DNA from: Xanthomonas sp. GPE 39
GTDB taxonomy: Bacteria; Pseudomonadota; Gammaproteobacteria; Xanthomonadales; Xanthomonadaceae
DNA length: 64,000 bases
Reading direction: 5' to 3'
Assembly (NCBI RefSeq): GCF_000963005.1
Contig: NZ_JZHZ01000007.1
Span: 275,546-339,545 of the forward strand
The notes below the pieces were generated by a model. The model saw only the letters and a program-made list of their open reading frames with translations. It made no database searches and was not told the origin of the DNA. Shown here in pieces: positions 35,998 to 45,469 of the stretch (the first letter of the stretch is position 1; every line of letters begins with the position of its first letter). The translations under genes and the position numbers were made by a program.

Positions 35998-36734
35998 GCG
36001 ATTGGTTGTTCGACCTGGGCAATTCGCGTTTCAAATTCGCCGCGTTGGAGCACGGCCAGCTAGGGCCGGTGCAGGCGTGGCCGCACGGCGCCGAAGCGAT
36101 GGACATGGCAGCCATGGCGGCCTTGCCGAGCGGCGCTACCGCGTATGTCGCCAGCGTCGCCGCACCCACTCTGACGGCCGTGGTGCTGGAGGCGCTGGAG
36201 GCCCGCTTTGCACAGGTGCAGTTGGTACGGACCACGGCCGTCTGCGCCGGCGTTCGTATTGCCTATGTGCAGCCGCACTCTTTCGGGGTGGACCGTTTTC
36301 TGGCATTGCTCGCCGCGCATGGTCAAGGCGACGTGCTGGTGGTCGGTGTCGGTACCGCGTTGACGATCGACCTGCTCGATTGCGATGGCCTGCACCGTGG
36401 GGGTCGCATCGCGCCGTCCCCGACCACGATGCGCCAAGCCCTGCAACACCGCGCCGCGCAACTGCCGGCCGAGGGTGGCATGTATCACGAATTCGCCGCC
36501 GACACCGCCGATGCCTTGGCGTCGGGATGCGATGGCGCCGCGCTGGCGCTGATCGAGCGCAGCCTGCAGCAAGCCGATGCGTTGCTGGGGCGGTGGCCGC
36601 GGCTACTGTTGCATGGCGGCGGTGTATCACCCCTGTTGCACGCGCTGCCGACGGCGGAGTTGCGTACCTCGCTGGTCCTGGAGGGCTTGGCGCTGTGGGC
36701 GCAGGCGCATGCTGTACCCGGGGATGCTCGGTAG
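35994..36734 (+). CDS. coaX: Type III pantothenate kinase
   Basis: A 246-residue CoaX of the ASKHA fold, phosphorylating pantothenate in the first step of CoA synthesis. Phosphate 1 motif is FDLGNSRFKFA, followed by GVDRFLALLAAH, the VGVGTALTIDLLD phosphate-2 motif and LLHGGG. The ATG overlaps the birA stop, the common birA-coaX arrangement. A SPOR-domain gene follows 9 bases later. Confidence 0.95.
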   Translation: MSDWLFDLGNSRFKFAALEHGQLGPVQAWPHGAEAMDMAAMAALPSGATAYVASVAAPTLTAVVLEALEARFAQVQLVRTTAVCAGVRIAYVQPHSFGVDRFLALLAAHGQGDVLVVGVGTALTIDLLDCDGLHRGGRIAPSPTTMRQALQHRAAQLPAEGGMYHEFAADTADALASGCDGAALALIERSLQQADALLGRWPRLLLHGGGVSPLLHALPTAELRTSLVLEGLALWAQAHAVPGDAR

Positions 36735-36743
36735 ACTCTGGCC

Positions 36744-37526
36744 ATGCTCGTTCGTGCTCTGCTCGTCGTCCTGACGACACTCAATCTCGGCGTCGCGTTG
36801 TGGTGGGCGATGCAGTCGCCGGCCCCGCTGACCACGCCGTTGCCGGCATTGCCGGTCGGGGTGGCGACATTGCAATTGGTGCAGCCACCATACGCTGAGG
36901 CACCGCCACCGCCTCACGACGCCCCTGCGGAGAACGTAAAGGCTGCGGAAGCCAAGGTGCCGTCGGTGCCTGCTGGTACCGAAAAGGCGGTTGCTGTTGG
37001 CGCAGCTGCGGTTCCGTCGCCTTCGGCCGCTGTCGCGACGGAACAACAACCAGTCGCGACGCCTGCGCCCGCCGCACCTGTCTGTCTGAGCTTGGGGCCG
37101 TATGCGGACCGCGCGACCGCCGAGGCCGCGCTCGCCGCAGTGCCGGCGACGCAGGCGCATCCGCGCGAAGTTACCGATAGCGGTACCACCACGTTCCGTG
37201 TGTTGCTGCCGGTCATCGGTGGTGAGGACGGCCTCAGGGTCGCCACCGAGCGCATCGCTGCTGCCGGCATTGGCGATTACTACCCGATTCACCAGGGCGA
37301 GACCGGCAGCGCCATCGCCCTAGGCCAGTACCGCAGCCGCGAAGGTGCCCAGCGCCGCATCGCCGAACTGGCCCTTGCTGGCGTCAATGCCGACCTGATT
37401 CCCGGTACTGGCCACACGCACTGGTGGCTGGACTTGCGCGTTGACTCGGCAGCACAGGCGGCGGCGCTGCGCCGGCACCTTGGCAATGTGCGGCAACACC
37501 CGTTGGATTGCGCCACGTTGCGCTAG
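36744..37526 (+). CDS. SPOR-domain membrane protein
   Basis: A 260-residue protein with one N-terminal membrane helix (LVRALLVVLTTLNLGVALWWA), an Ala/Pro/Val-rich periplasmic linker of ~90 residues, and a C-terminal SPOR-type domain (VCLSLGPYADRATAEAALAAV, IALGQYRSREGAQRRIAELALAGVNAD). SPOR domains bind denuded septal peptidoglycan, so a cell-envelope or division role is likely. It forms an apparent birA-coaX-SPOR operon. Confidence 0.85.
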   Translation: MLVRALLVVLTTLNLGVALWWAMQSPAPLTTPLPALPVGVATLQLVQPPYAEAPPPPHDAPAENVKAAEAKVPSVPAGTEKAVAVGAAAVPSPSAAVATEQQPVATPAPAAPVCLSLGPYADRATAEAALAAVPATQAHPREVTDSGTTTFRVLLPVIGGEDGLRVATERIAAAGIGDYYPIHQGETGSAIALGQYRSREGAQRRIAELALAGVNADLIPGTGHTHWWLDLRVDSAAQAAALRRHLGNVRQHPLDCATLR

Positions 37527-37605
37527 AATAGCGCTTGCATGCACTGGTCACCGAGCGATAACGGTGCATACTGCGCCACCTCGCATGCCCGTGTGGTTCT
37601 TTATT

Positions 37606-37681
37606 GCCGCTTTAGCTCAGTCGGTAGAGCAACTGATTTGTAATCAGTAGGTCGTCCGTTCGATTCGGACAAGCGGCACCA
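37606..37681 (+). tRNA. tRNA-Thr (anticodon TGT)
   Basis: A 76-nt cloverleaf: acceptor GCCGCTT pairs with AAGCGGC, the D-arm contains AGCTCAGTCGGTAGAGC, the anticodon arm ACTGA-TTTGTAA-TCAGT places TGT at 37639-37641, and the T-arm is GTCCG-TTCGATT-CGGAC. The 3' CCA is encoded. It reads ACA (and wobble) threonine codons. Confidence 0.97.
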
Positions 37682-37689
37682 ATAAATTC

Positions 37690-37723
37690 AATCACTTACA
37701 TCGCGAGATGTAAGTGATTTTTG
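37690..37723 (+). terminator. Rho-independent terminator after tRNA-Thr
   Basis: A perfect 13-base-pair stem (AATCACTTACATC / GATGTAAGTGATT) with a GCGA tetraloop, followed by TTT, lies 8 bases after the tRNA. Confidence 0.85.
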
Positions 37724-37881
37724 TGGATCACCTAAAATCACACATAAAACGACTCGCGCCCTAAGTGCGCAGATGATCGTAATTTTGCGACGCTTTTTGC
37801 GGCGCGTGTGGTGAACGCACAGATACAGCAAGCCGATCGGCGCAATGAAAGATGTGCGCAGACGGGAGTGTGACTCTCATT

Positions 37882-38088
37882 TCAGGCTATCGGCTTTAGA
37901 GCATGCTCTAGCGCGGTGCAGGCGAGAAGCAGGACTCGTGTAACTTGGCGCTGCTTGCCGTCGAACCTCGCGCCACGCTCTTGCTCTTGATAGCCTGACA
38001 GACTCATGCCCAGCGCGTCAGCAACGGCGCGTTGAGATAGGCCCATGCGTGCGCGCTAGTGGGCGATTGGGGTCTCAGTCGTCAGCAT
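37882..38088 (-). pseudogene. XRE-family helix-turn-helix regulator with in-frame amber stop
   Basis: Reading from ATG 38088 gives MLTTETPIAH, then TAG (38058-38056), then RARMGLSQRAVADALGMSLSGYQEQERGARFDGK and on to a TGA at 37882. The HTH (RMGLSQRAVADALGMSLSGYQEQE) is a clean XRE/Cro-type motif. Both sides of the amber codon are in one frame, so a single in-frame change broke the gene: a normal HYLRAR would need three more bases at this point. Restart at the internal ATG 38046 would give 54 residues. It lies close to tRNA-Thr, a usual integration site for phages and islands, and may be a relic of one. Confidence 0.7.
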
Positions 38089-38469
38089 GGTCAGATACCG
38101 CGCAGTCCGGGATTGCGGCTTGCCCAGGCTCAGGCTACGCAACGCTCAAAATCAGCTAGCCACGCCGCCGCATCTTTTTCGCAGTGCATCCTTGAGATCA
38201 GGTCGTTCCTAGACATCTCATGTCCATGGAAAATACTGAATCCGGAGGTGTCCATACGCAGCAAGCGTTATACGGATGAATGCAAGGCGGTCCGTCGCCC
38301 GCTTTTTCCCCGCTGGGGACCGGCAAGCGCAGCCTCGGTGGATCGCATGATAACGTCGCAATAGCCGCGTATCCTGCGCTTACGGCAGTGGCGGTGCATG
38401 TCGATAAAATCCGCCGCACCGCCTGCTTCCGCCAGCACCTGGCCCACCTTCGATCACACAACGCCCGCC
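38089..38469. other. Gap upstream of ilvD
   Basis: No supported ORF in this 381-base stretch. It must carry the ilvD promoter. I could not identify a leader peptide with a run of branched-chain codons or an attenuator. Confidence 0.4.
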
Positions 38470-40308
38470 ATGCCCGACTATCGCTCCAAGACTTCCACCC
38501 ACGGCCGCAACATGGCGGGCGCCCGCGCACTGTGGCGCGCCACCGGCATGCAGGACGCCGATTTCCACAAGCCGATCATCGCCATCGCCAATTCCTTCAC
38601 CCAGTTCGTGCCGGGCCACGTCCACTTGAAGGATCTCGGCCAGTTGGTCGCGCGCGAGATCGAGCGTGTCGGCGGCGTGGCCAAGGAGTTCGACACCATC
38701 GCCGTGGACGACGGCATCGCCATGGGTCACGACGGCATGCTGTACTCGCTGCCCAGCCGCGAGATCATCGCCGACTCGGTGGAGTACATGGTCAATGCGC
38801 ATTGTGCAGATGCGCTGGTGTGCATCTCCAACTGCGACAAGATCACGCCCGGGATGTTGATGGCCGCCTTGCGCCTCAATATTCCTACTGTGTTTGTTTC
38901 CGGCGGGCCGATGGAAGCGGGCAAGACCAAACTGGCCGATCACAACCTGGACTTGATCGATGCGATGGTGATCGCCGCCGATCCCAATGCCTCGGACGAA
39001 AAAGTCGCCGAATTCGAGCGTAGCGCCTGCCCGACCTGTGGCTCGTGCTCGGGCATGTTTACCGCCAACTCGATGAATTGCCTCACCGAAGCGCTTGGTC
39101 TGGCCCTGCCCGGCAACGGCACCGTGGTCGCCACGCATGCCGATCGCGAGCAGTTGTTTCTCAAGGCTGGACGCACCGCCGTCGAGTTGTGTCACCGTTG
39201 GTACGGTGCAGAAGATCCGACCGCCCTGCCGCGTGGCATCGCGACCTTCAAAGCCTTTGAAAATGCGATGACCCTGGACATCGCCATGGGCGGTTCCACC
39301 AACACCATCTTGCATTTGCTCGCCGCCGCGCAGGAAGCCGAGGTGCCATTCACCCTGCAAGACGTAGATCGCCTGTCGCGGCGCGTGCCGCAGCTGTGCA
39401 AGGTCGCGCCGAACACGCCGAAGTACCACATCGAGGACGTGCACCGCGCTGGCGGCATTGTCGCCATCCTCGGTGAACTGGCGCGTGGCGGCTTGCTGCA
39501 CACCGATCAATCCACCGTGCACAGCCGCACTCTGGCTGACGCCATCGCTCAATGGGATGTTGTCCAGAGCAACGACGATGCTGTGCACACGTTCTACAAG
39601 GCTGGTCCGGCAGGGATTCCCACGCAGATTGCCTTCAGCCAGGCCACGCGCTGGCCGAGCCTGGATACCGACCGCGCCGCCGGTTGTATCCGCGAGGTGG
39701 CGCACGCCTATTCGCAGGAAGGTGGCTTGGCGGTGCTGTACGGCAATATCGCCCGCGACGGCTGCGTGGTGAAGACCGCTGGCGTGGACGAATCGATCCA
39801 CGTCTTCGAAGGTAACGCCAAGGTCTTCGAGAGCCAGGAGGCGGCGGTCAAAGGCATTCTGGCCGACGAAGTACAGGCCGGCGACGTGGTGGTGATCCGC
39901 TACGAAGGCCCCAAAGGCGGCCCCGGCATGCAGGAGATGCTGTATCCCACCTCGTATCTGAAGTCCAAGGGTCTGGGCAAACAATGCGCCCTGCTCACCG
40001 ACGGCCGTTTCTCCGGTGGCACTTCCGGTCTGTCCATCGGCCACGCCTCACCCGAAGCCGCTGCTGGCGGTGCCATTGGCTTGGTCCGCGACGGCGACAG
40101 GATCCTCATCGACATCCCCAAGCGCCGCATCGATCTGCTGGTCTCCGAGGAGGTGCTGGCTGCCCGCCGCGCCGATCAGGATGCCCGTGGCTGGAAACCG
40201 GCCGAACCGCGTCCGCGCAAGGTCAGCACCGCGCTGAAGGCGTATGCGCTCCTAGCCACCAGTGCCGACAAGGGAGCCGTGCGGGATCGGGCAATGCTGG
40301 AGGGGTGA
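38470..40308 (+). CDS. ilvD: Dihydroxy-acid dehydratase
   Basis: A 612-residue Fe-S dehydratase of valine, leucine and isoleucine synthesis. Cluster cysteines are visible in [15 protein letters not shown] and [20 protein letters not shown]; other signatures are [30 protein letters not shown], and the C-terminal [25 protein letters not shown]. The start [21 protein letters not shown] at 38470 matches the E. coli-type N-terminus; the upstream open frame is not conserved-looking. Confidence 0.96.
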   Translation: MPDYRSKTSTHGRNMAGARALWRATGMQDADFHKPIIAIANSFTQFVPGHVHLKDLGQLVAREIERVGGVAKEFDTIAVDDGIAMGHDGMLYSLPSREIIADSVEYMVNAHCADALVCISNCDKITPGMLMAALRLNIPTVFVSGGPMEAGKTKLADHNLDLIDAMVIAADPNASDEKVAEFERSACPTCGSCSGMFTANSMNCLTEALGLALPGNGTVVATHADREQLFLKAGRTAVELCHRWYGAEDPTALPRGIATFKAFENAMTLDIAMGGSTNTILHLLAAAQEAEVPFTLQDVDRLSRRVPQLCKVAPNTPKYHIEDVHRAGGIVAILGELARGGLLHTDQSTVHSRTLADAIAQWDVVQSNDDAVHTFYKAGPAGIPTQIAFSQATRWPSLDTDRAAGCIREVAHAYSQEGGLAVLYGNIARDGCVVKTAGVDESIHVFEGNAKVFESQEAAVKGILADEVQAGDVVVIRYEGPKGGPGMQEMLYPTSYLKSKGLGKQCALLTDGRFSGGTSGLSIGHASPEAAAGGAIGLVRDGDRILIDIPKRRIDLLVSEEVLAARRADQDARGWKPAEPRPRKVSTALKAYALLATSADKGAVRDRAMLEG

Positions 40309-40600
40309 CGTCGATTACGCTGCCGCATCGGATCGACTGCGTTGGCTCGCATGTCGGCGCAACACCCCGCAGATCGGCTCCCCTCGTGGACACCATGATG
40401 TTGCGCCACAAACTCGATCGGGACCGGAAGCTGTGGTCGATCTCCGCATGGGCCGCATCGCACTGGCCCGCACGACATGCTGCTGCGTACAACGTATGGA
40501 GATGAGGTCATGGAGATGAGGTCATTGCTTTTACTGGCGTTCTGCTCGTCGACGAATAGGACAGCGTGCTCGTCATCGCCAAAATAATGTTGAAATTTCG

Positions 40601-40666
40601 CCAATGCCAATGCCAATGCCAATGCCAACGCCAACGCCAACGCCAACGCCAACGCCAACGCCAACG
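40601..40666. repeat. Hexanucleotide array (CCAATG)x4 (CCAACG)x7
   Basis: Eleven head-to-tail hexamers: four CCAATG followed by seven CCAACG. The clean switch between the two variants suggests expansion of each variant by slippage. The array is intergenic and lies beside transposase debris. Confidence 0.95.
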
Positions 40667-40785
40667 CGCATGTGCAGCACACATTGAGAAACGCCTCAAA
40701 ATCATGTTGATGGCGTTTCTTGATCTTGTGGTTTATTGGTCCCATCCGAAATACGGTGCTTGACGAAAATCGCTTCGTTTGATTC

Positions 40786-41015
40786 TTAGTGACTCCAGGC
40801 CTGATGTATGGCGCATATCAATGTGCGTTTTCATCGCGAAGGAGCACGGGTTGCAGCTCTTTCGTCTGGTGCATTTCCCGATCTCACTTACGGTCCTCGG
40901 CATGGATCGAGCTGGGCGCGGTCATGATCCTAGCGTCGACAATCGGGCCGCGACCCAGACTCCGGCCCTTGCCCCACAGCGATGGGTTGACCTGGTCGAG
41001 CAGCGCGATTGCGCT
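40786..41015 (-). pseudogene. IS5-family transposase fragment
   Basis: On the minus strand ALLDQVNPSLWGKGRSLGRG and PIVDARIMTAPSSIHAEDRK are followed, after an in-frame TGA, by DREMHQTKELQ and then a diverged stretch. This matches the IS5-family core with its GTIVDATIIxAPSSTKN and RDPEMHQTKKGxQWYFGMKAHI blocks, in which the first DDE aspartate is the D of IVDA. Multiple stops and loss of the rest of the gene show it is dead. No inverted-repeat ends were recognised. Confidence 0.75.
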
Positions 41016-41116
41016 ATCAAACCAGCGAGGCCACCTGCCACACTGGTAATCTTCTACCATCGTCCACAGGCGTGGCGTTACTGTGTCCATCACGATCAAC
41101 TTCGATCTGTACCCAT

Positions 41117-42178
41117 ATGAACACCACGGCCCCCAGCATTGCATCTCCTCTACGGCTATTCGTGGCCCGTGTCCTGGTTGTCATGACGCTCGGTGGGTTG
41201 GCGTTGTTGGCCTGGCAATTGTCCGAATTGCTGTTGATCGTGTTCGGCGCCATCGTCGTCGGTGTGCTGTTGCACGGCCTGGCGTCCGTACTATGTAAAC
41301 GGCTGCCGGTACCGGAATGGGTAGCGCTTGCGTTGGTGATCTTGTCGTTGCTGCTGGCGTTGTCGGCAATCGTGCTGCTGTTCGGCTCGGAAGTCGCAGC
41401 GCAGATCGATGCTTTCCGTACCACCCTGCCGGCAGCCTGGAACAAGTTCCATGCCTGGTTGCAATCCGGCCCGCTGGGGCCGCAGATTGATCGTATCCCC
41501 GAACAATTGCGCAATGGTGCATCGACCCTGGCCGCGCATGCCGGCGCCATCGTCATGTCCGCGGGCGGCGGCGTCACCAACGCGGTGCTGATGATGGTCG
41601 GCGGCATCTATCTGGCAGCGCAACCACGGCTGTATCGGCAAGGGTTGCTGCGGCTGCTGCCGCGCGACCAGCGCGGTGTCGCTGATGCGGCCTTGGGAGC
41701 CAGCGGCCAGGCCCTGCGTGCCTGGCTGGCCGGTCAACTGCTGGCGATGGCGGTGATCGGCACGTTGACCGGAGTGGGCTTGTGGCTGCTGGATGTGCCA
41801 GTGGCACTTGGGATTGGCTTGCTGACCGCGTTGCTGGACTTCATCCCGATTGTCGGCCCGATCGCGGCGGCGGTCCCGGCGATTCTGCTGGGCTTCACCG
41901 TCAGTCCGCAGGTGGCGCTGGGTGCGTTATTGCTGTTCGTGGTGCTGCAGCAACTGGAGGGGCATGTGTTGCAACCGCTGATCCAGGCACGCGCGGTGGA
42001 TCTGCCCCCGGCGCTGCTGCTGTTCTCGTTGTTCGGGATCGGCATGCTGTTCGGGCCGATGGGCGTGGTCCTGGCAGCGCCCCTCACGGTTGTGATCTAC
42101 GTGCTGATCAAGCGCCTGTACGTCCAGCATGCGCTGGGCGATGCCGAGGAAGCCGAGTCCGCCGTGCCGACGGCGTGA
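41117..42178 (+). CDS. AI-2E family transporter (PerM-like permease)
   Basis: A 353-residue membrane protein with about eight hydrophobic segments and the family pattern: paired N-terminal helices (VLVVMTLGGLALLAWQL, LLLIVFGAIVVGVLLHGLA), an amphipathic middle, then the conserved ALLDFIPIVGPIAAAVPAILLGF and QQLEGHVLQPLIQARAVDLPPALLL. Family members have been linked to autoinducer export or Na+/H+ exchange, but the substrate here is unknown. ATG 41117 (MNTTAPSIASPLRL) is preferred over upstream in-frame codons, which overlap the transposase remnant. Confidence 0.9.
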   Translation: MNTTAPSIASPLRLFVARVLVVMTLGGLALLAWQLSELLLIVFGAIVVGVLLHGLASVLCKRLPVPEWVALALVILSLLLALSAIVLLFGSEVAAQIDAFRTTLPAAWNKFHAWLQSGPLGPQIDRIPEQLRNGASTLAAHAGAIVMSAGGGVTNAVLMMVGGIYLAAQPRLYRQGLLRLLPRDQRGVADAALGASGQALRAWLAGQLLAMAVIGTLTGVGLWLLDVPVALGIGLLTALLDFIPIVGPIAAAVPAILLGFTVSPQVALGALLLFVVLQQLEGHVLQPLIQARAVDLPPALLLFSLFGIGMLFGPMGVVLAAPLTVVIYVLIKRLYVQHALGDAEEAESAVPTA

Positions 42179-42322
42179 TGCGGGCCAGGGAGAGCCGGCG
42201 GTCGTCGCGCGGCTGAACCCGCATGACGCGATCCCAAGAGCCGGCGAGACGCATGCTGAACGCGTCATACATCTCTCGCTCCATGTGCTTCCGATTGTCA
42301 TTCACCCAGCCCACACTGGAGG

Positions 42323-44050
42323 GTGACCTTTCCCGCCGTTCGTGACATCGTGAAAAAATCGCCTCAGGACCCGACGTCCACACCCACCGACCCCACTCCC
42401 GAGAACCCGCAACGCCGGCGCCTGCTCGGTGGCATGGCCTTGGCCGGCGGTGCGCTGGCGATTGGTCCGGCCCAGGCGCACACCGACACTGCGCGGCACA
42501 AGCCCCAGCGTGCGCTGTCGGCGACTGCGGTGGACCGGCACTTGCAGGAAAAGATCCAGCATGTCGTGGTGATTTACGCGGAGAACCGCAGTTTCAACAA
42601 CTTGTTCCCGGACTTCCCCGGACTGCAACACCCAATGTCACAGGTGACGCCAGCGCAGGCGCGGCAGGTCGACCGCGATGGCAATGTCCTGGATGTCCTG
42701 CCGCCGATCTGGGGCGGATTGGCACCAGAGGAACAAGTGGTGGAGCACCGTCGCTACAAGATCGGCGAGGATGCGATTGGGCCGTTGCCCAACGCGCCTT
42801 ATCCACTACGCACGGCCGATGGCAAGCCCTTGCCGCATGGCGTGGTGACCCGCGATCTGGTCCATCGTTTTTACGAGAATCAGATGCAGATCAACGGTGG
42901 CCGCAACGACCGCTTCGCGGCCTGGAGCGATGCCGGTGGTTTGGTGATGGGCCACTATGGCGATGCCCCGGCGACCTTGCGGCTGTGGAGCCTGGCGCGC
43001 GAGTACACGCTGTGCGACAACTTCTTCATGGGCGCGTTCGGCGGTTCGTTCCTCAATCACCAATACCTGGTGGCCGCACAAGCACCGTATTACCCGAACG
43101 CCGATAAGAGCCCGGCGCGGCTGCAAATCAGCAAATTGGCCAGCGACCGGCCCGACGAAATCCATCTGGCGGAGCAGGAAGATTCGCCCGGTTCCGCCCT
43201 CAACGGCAAACCGCGCTTCGTGCGCAGTGGCGCGTTGACCCCGGACTTCTGGGCGATCAACACCATGAGTCCGCCGTTCCAACCCAGCACCAGCCAGGAT
43301 CCGACGCGCCGGGATTACGCCGCAGCGGACAGCCCCAACACCTTGCCGCCGCAGACCCATCGCCACATCGGCGACGCACTCGACGCCAAGGGCGTGGAGT
43401 GGGCGTGGTACGCCGGCGGCTGGGGTCTGGCAGTGCAAGGCAAGGGCGACACCGGCGACACCAGCGAGTTCCCGACCAGTCCCAATTTCCAGATTCACCA
43501 CCAGCCGTTCAACTACTTTGCCAATCTCGCCCCCGGCACGCCTGCGCGTGCGCAACGCTTGCGCGACGGCGGGCTGGGCGACAGTGCTCCGGAGAACCGC
43601 TTCCTCGCCGACGTGCAGGCCGGCACGCTACCAGCCGTCACCTTCTACAAGCCGCAGGGCAACCTCAACATGCATGCCGGCTATTCGGATGTGGCCGCAG
43701 GTGATCGCCACATCGCGATGGTGATCGATGCCCTGCGCAATAGTCCGCTGTGGGAGAAGACCGTCGTCTTCATCACCTTCGACGAAAACGGCGGCTGGTG
43801 GGACCACGTAGCGCCACCGAAAGCCGACCGTTGGGGTCCCGGCTCGCGTATCCCGGCACTGGTCGTCTCGCCTTACGCCAAGCGTGGTCATGTCGATCAC
43901 AACGTGTACGACACTGGCTCGATCCTGCGCTTCATCAGCCGCCGTTTCGGGCTGGAGAAACTACCTGGTCTGGCCGAGCGGGAGCGGACGATGCAGGCCG
44001 CCAGTGGCGTGGTCCCGGGCGATCTGACCGCTGCGCTGGACTTCGGCTAA
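42323..44050 (+). CDS. Tat-exported phosphoesterase (phospholipase C / acid phosphatase family)
   Basis: Up to 575 residues. A twin-arginine signal (QRRRLLGGMALAGGALAIGPAQA) is followed by a PF04185-type phosphoesterase: VVVIYAENRSFNNLFPDFPG at the metal/nucleophile end, FGGSFLNHQYLVAAQAP, and TFDENGGWWDHVAPPKADRWGPGSRIPALVVSPYAKRG. This is the family of acid phosphatase AcpA and non-haemolytic phospholipase C, so a periplasmic or secreted phosphatase role in phosphate or phospholipid use is likely. The start is uncertain between GTG 42323 and GTG 42350; neither has a well-spaced ribosome-binding site. Confidence 0.88.
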   Translation: MTFPAVRDIVKKSPQDPTSTPTDPTPENPQRRRLLGGMALAGGALAIGPAQAHTDTARHKPQRALSATAVDRHLQEKIQHVVVIYAENRSFNNLFPDFPGLQHPMSQVTPAQARQVDRDGNVLDVLPPIWGGLAPEEQVVEHRRYKIGEDAIGPLPNAPYPLRTADGKPLPHGVVTRDLVHRFYENQMQINGGRNDRFAAWSDAGGLVMGHYGDAPATLRLWSLAREYTLCDNFFMGAFGGSFLNHQYLVAAQAPYYPNADKSPARLQISKLASDRPDEIHLAEQEDSPGSALNGKPRFVRSGALTPDFWAINTMSPPFQPSTSQDPTRRDYAAADSPNTLPPQTHRHIGDALDAKGVEWAWYAGGWGLAVQGKGDTGDTSEFPTSPNFQIHHQPFNYFANLAPGTPARAQRLRDGGLGDSAPENRFLADVQAGTLPAVTFYKPQGNLNMHAGYSDVAAGDRHIAMVIDALRNSPLWEKTVVFITFDENGGWWDHVAPPKADRWGPGSRIPALVVSPYAKRGHVDHNVYDTGSILRFISRRFGLEKLPGLAERERTMQAASGVVPGDLTAALDFG

Positions 44051-44161
44051 GCCAGGTCGAGGCCACCCTGCGAGCAGCAGCACGCCGCTGCGAGCGTGCT
44101 GCATGCGGCGTATTGCATCGGCAGTGGTGTAGCGCGGCAGTGGTGTAGCAGCAGAGCCGGC

Positions 44162-45469
44162 TCAACCTGCGCTGATGCTCACCCCGCCGCGCTGGCGGCG
44201 GAACAGCAGCAACGTGCAGCTCAGGCCGATCAGCGCCGCCAACGACAGCCACAACGCTGGCGCGGCCGGGCTGTGGGTGGTGTGGATCAGCCACGTGCAC
44301 ACGACCGGTGTGAAACCGCCCATCGTCGCCGTGGCCAGACTGTAGGCCAACGAAAAACCGGTGGTGCGTACCTCTGTCGGCATCAATTCGGTCAAGGCCA
44401 CCACCATTGCACCGTTGTAGGTGCCATACAGGAGCGACAGCCATTCGCCGACCAGCAGCAGCCGCGCGAACGAAGGAGCATCGACCAGCCAACGTAGCGC
44501 CGGCCACACCGTCAGCAGCATGGTCACTGTGGCGAACACCAGCAACGGCTTGCGACCGATGCGATCGCTCAACGCGCCCATCACCGGCAGCCACAGAAAG
44601 TTCGATAGACCGATGCAGCCGGTGACCACCAGGCTGTCCAGCTCGCTCAAGTGCAGCTCCGAGCGGCCGTAGGTCGGCATGTAAGCGGTGATCAGATAGA
44701 ACGACACCGTGGTCATCAGCACCAGCCCGACGCTGGCCATCACCAGTCCGGCGTTGGCGCGCAGCGACCGGGCGATGCCAGCCATGTCCGGTGCCTGGCG
44801 CGCGGCGAACTCCGGCGTTTCTTGCAGCGAACGACGGATCAGGAAGATCAACGGCACGATCAGGCTGCCGATGAAGAACGGCACGCGCCATCCCCAACTG
44901 TCCATCGCGCTCTCGGGCAACAGCGTATGCAGGCCGACGCCGAGTGCCGCAGCAAATACCACCGCGACCTGCTGGCTGGCCGATTGCCAGGCCACATAAA
45001 AACCGCGCCGGCCCGGCGTGGCGATCTCGGCCAGATATACCGACACCCCGCCTAGTTCCGCGCCAGCGGAAAAGCCCTGTAGCAAACGGCCGATCAACAC
45101 CAGCACCGGCGCGAGCATGCCGATGCTGGCGTAACCGGGCATAAAGCCGATCAGCAACACACCCAAGGACATCAGGCCTAGGGTCAGGATCAGACCCTTG
45201 CGACGCCCATGCCGGTCGATGTAACCGCCCAGCACCAAAGCGCCGATCGGACGCATCAGGAAGCCGGCGCCGAACGTTGCCAGCGACATCATCAGCGAGG
45301 CGAATGCGCTGTCTGAGGGGAAGAACGCATGACCGATGGCGGTGGCATAGAAGCCATAGACCATGAAGTCGTACATCTCGAGAAAATTGCCGGTGACCAC
45401 GCGGAACACTGCGGCGGCGCCATGCGGTGAAGCATCCATCGTGGCAGTGGGAGTATCGGAAGACGTCAT
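44162..45469 (-). CDS. MFS transporter of the metabolite:H+ symporter type (citrate/tricarballylate-like)
   Basis: A 435-residue permease with twelve predicted helices. MHS-family signatures are NFLEMYDFMVYGFYATAIG in helix 1, RPIGALVLGGYIDRHGRRKGL between helices 2 and 3, GRLLQGFSAGAELGGVSVYLAE in helix 4, and GALSDRIGRKPLL in the second half. These resemble citrate-proton symporters (CitA/TcuC). Substrate is inferred as a di- or tricarboxylate. It is convergent with the phosphoesterase gene. Confidence 0.88.
   Translation of the reverse strand: MTSSDTPTATMDASPHGAAAVFRVVTGNFLEMYDFMVYGFYATAIGHAFFPSDSAFASLMMSLATFGAGFLMRPIGALVLGGYIDRHGRRKGLILTLGLMSLGVLLIGFMPGYASIGMLAPVLVLIGRLLQGFSAGAELGGVSVYLAEIATPGRRGFYVAWQSASQQVAVVFAAALGVGLHTLLPESAMDSWGWRVPFFIGSLIVPLIFLIRRSLQETPEFAARQAPDMAGIARSLRANAGLVMASVGLVLMTTVSFYLITAYMPTYGRSELHLSELDSLVVTGCIGLSNFLWLPVMGALSDRIGRKPLLVFATVTMLLTVWPALRWLVDAPSFARLLLVGEWLSLLYGTYNGAMVVALTELMPTEVRTTGFSLAYSLATATMGGFTPVVCTWLIHTTHSPAAPALWLSLAALIGLSCTLLLFRRQRGGVSISAG

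Larger units (their letters stand above)
40309..41116. other. Gap with a hexamer array and IS debris between ilvD and the AI-2E permease gene
   Basis: This 808-base gap holds a CCAATG/CCAACG array (40601-40666) and an IS5-type transposase fragment (40786-41015). A direct duplication of ATGGAGATGAGGTCAT occurs at about 40497-40525. No intact gene is visible; the open frames across the array are low-complexity artefacts. The permease promoter must lie close to or within the transposase remnant. Confidence 0.6.

Noticed and set aside
38380..40044. 554-codon open frame antisense to ilvD
   Set aside because: Shadow of the ilvD codon bias with no recognisable domain.
40601..40666. Iteron-type replication origin
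   Set aside because: Hexamer units are too short, no Rep gene or DnaA boxes are nearby, and the context is IS debris in a chromosomal gap.
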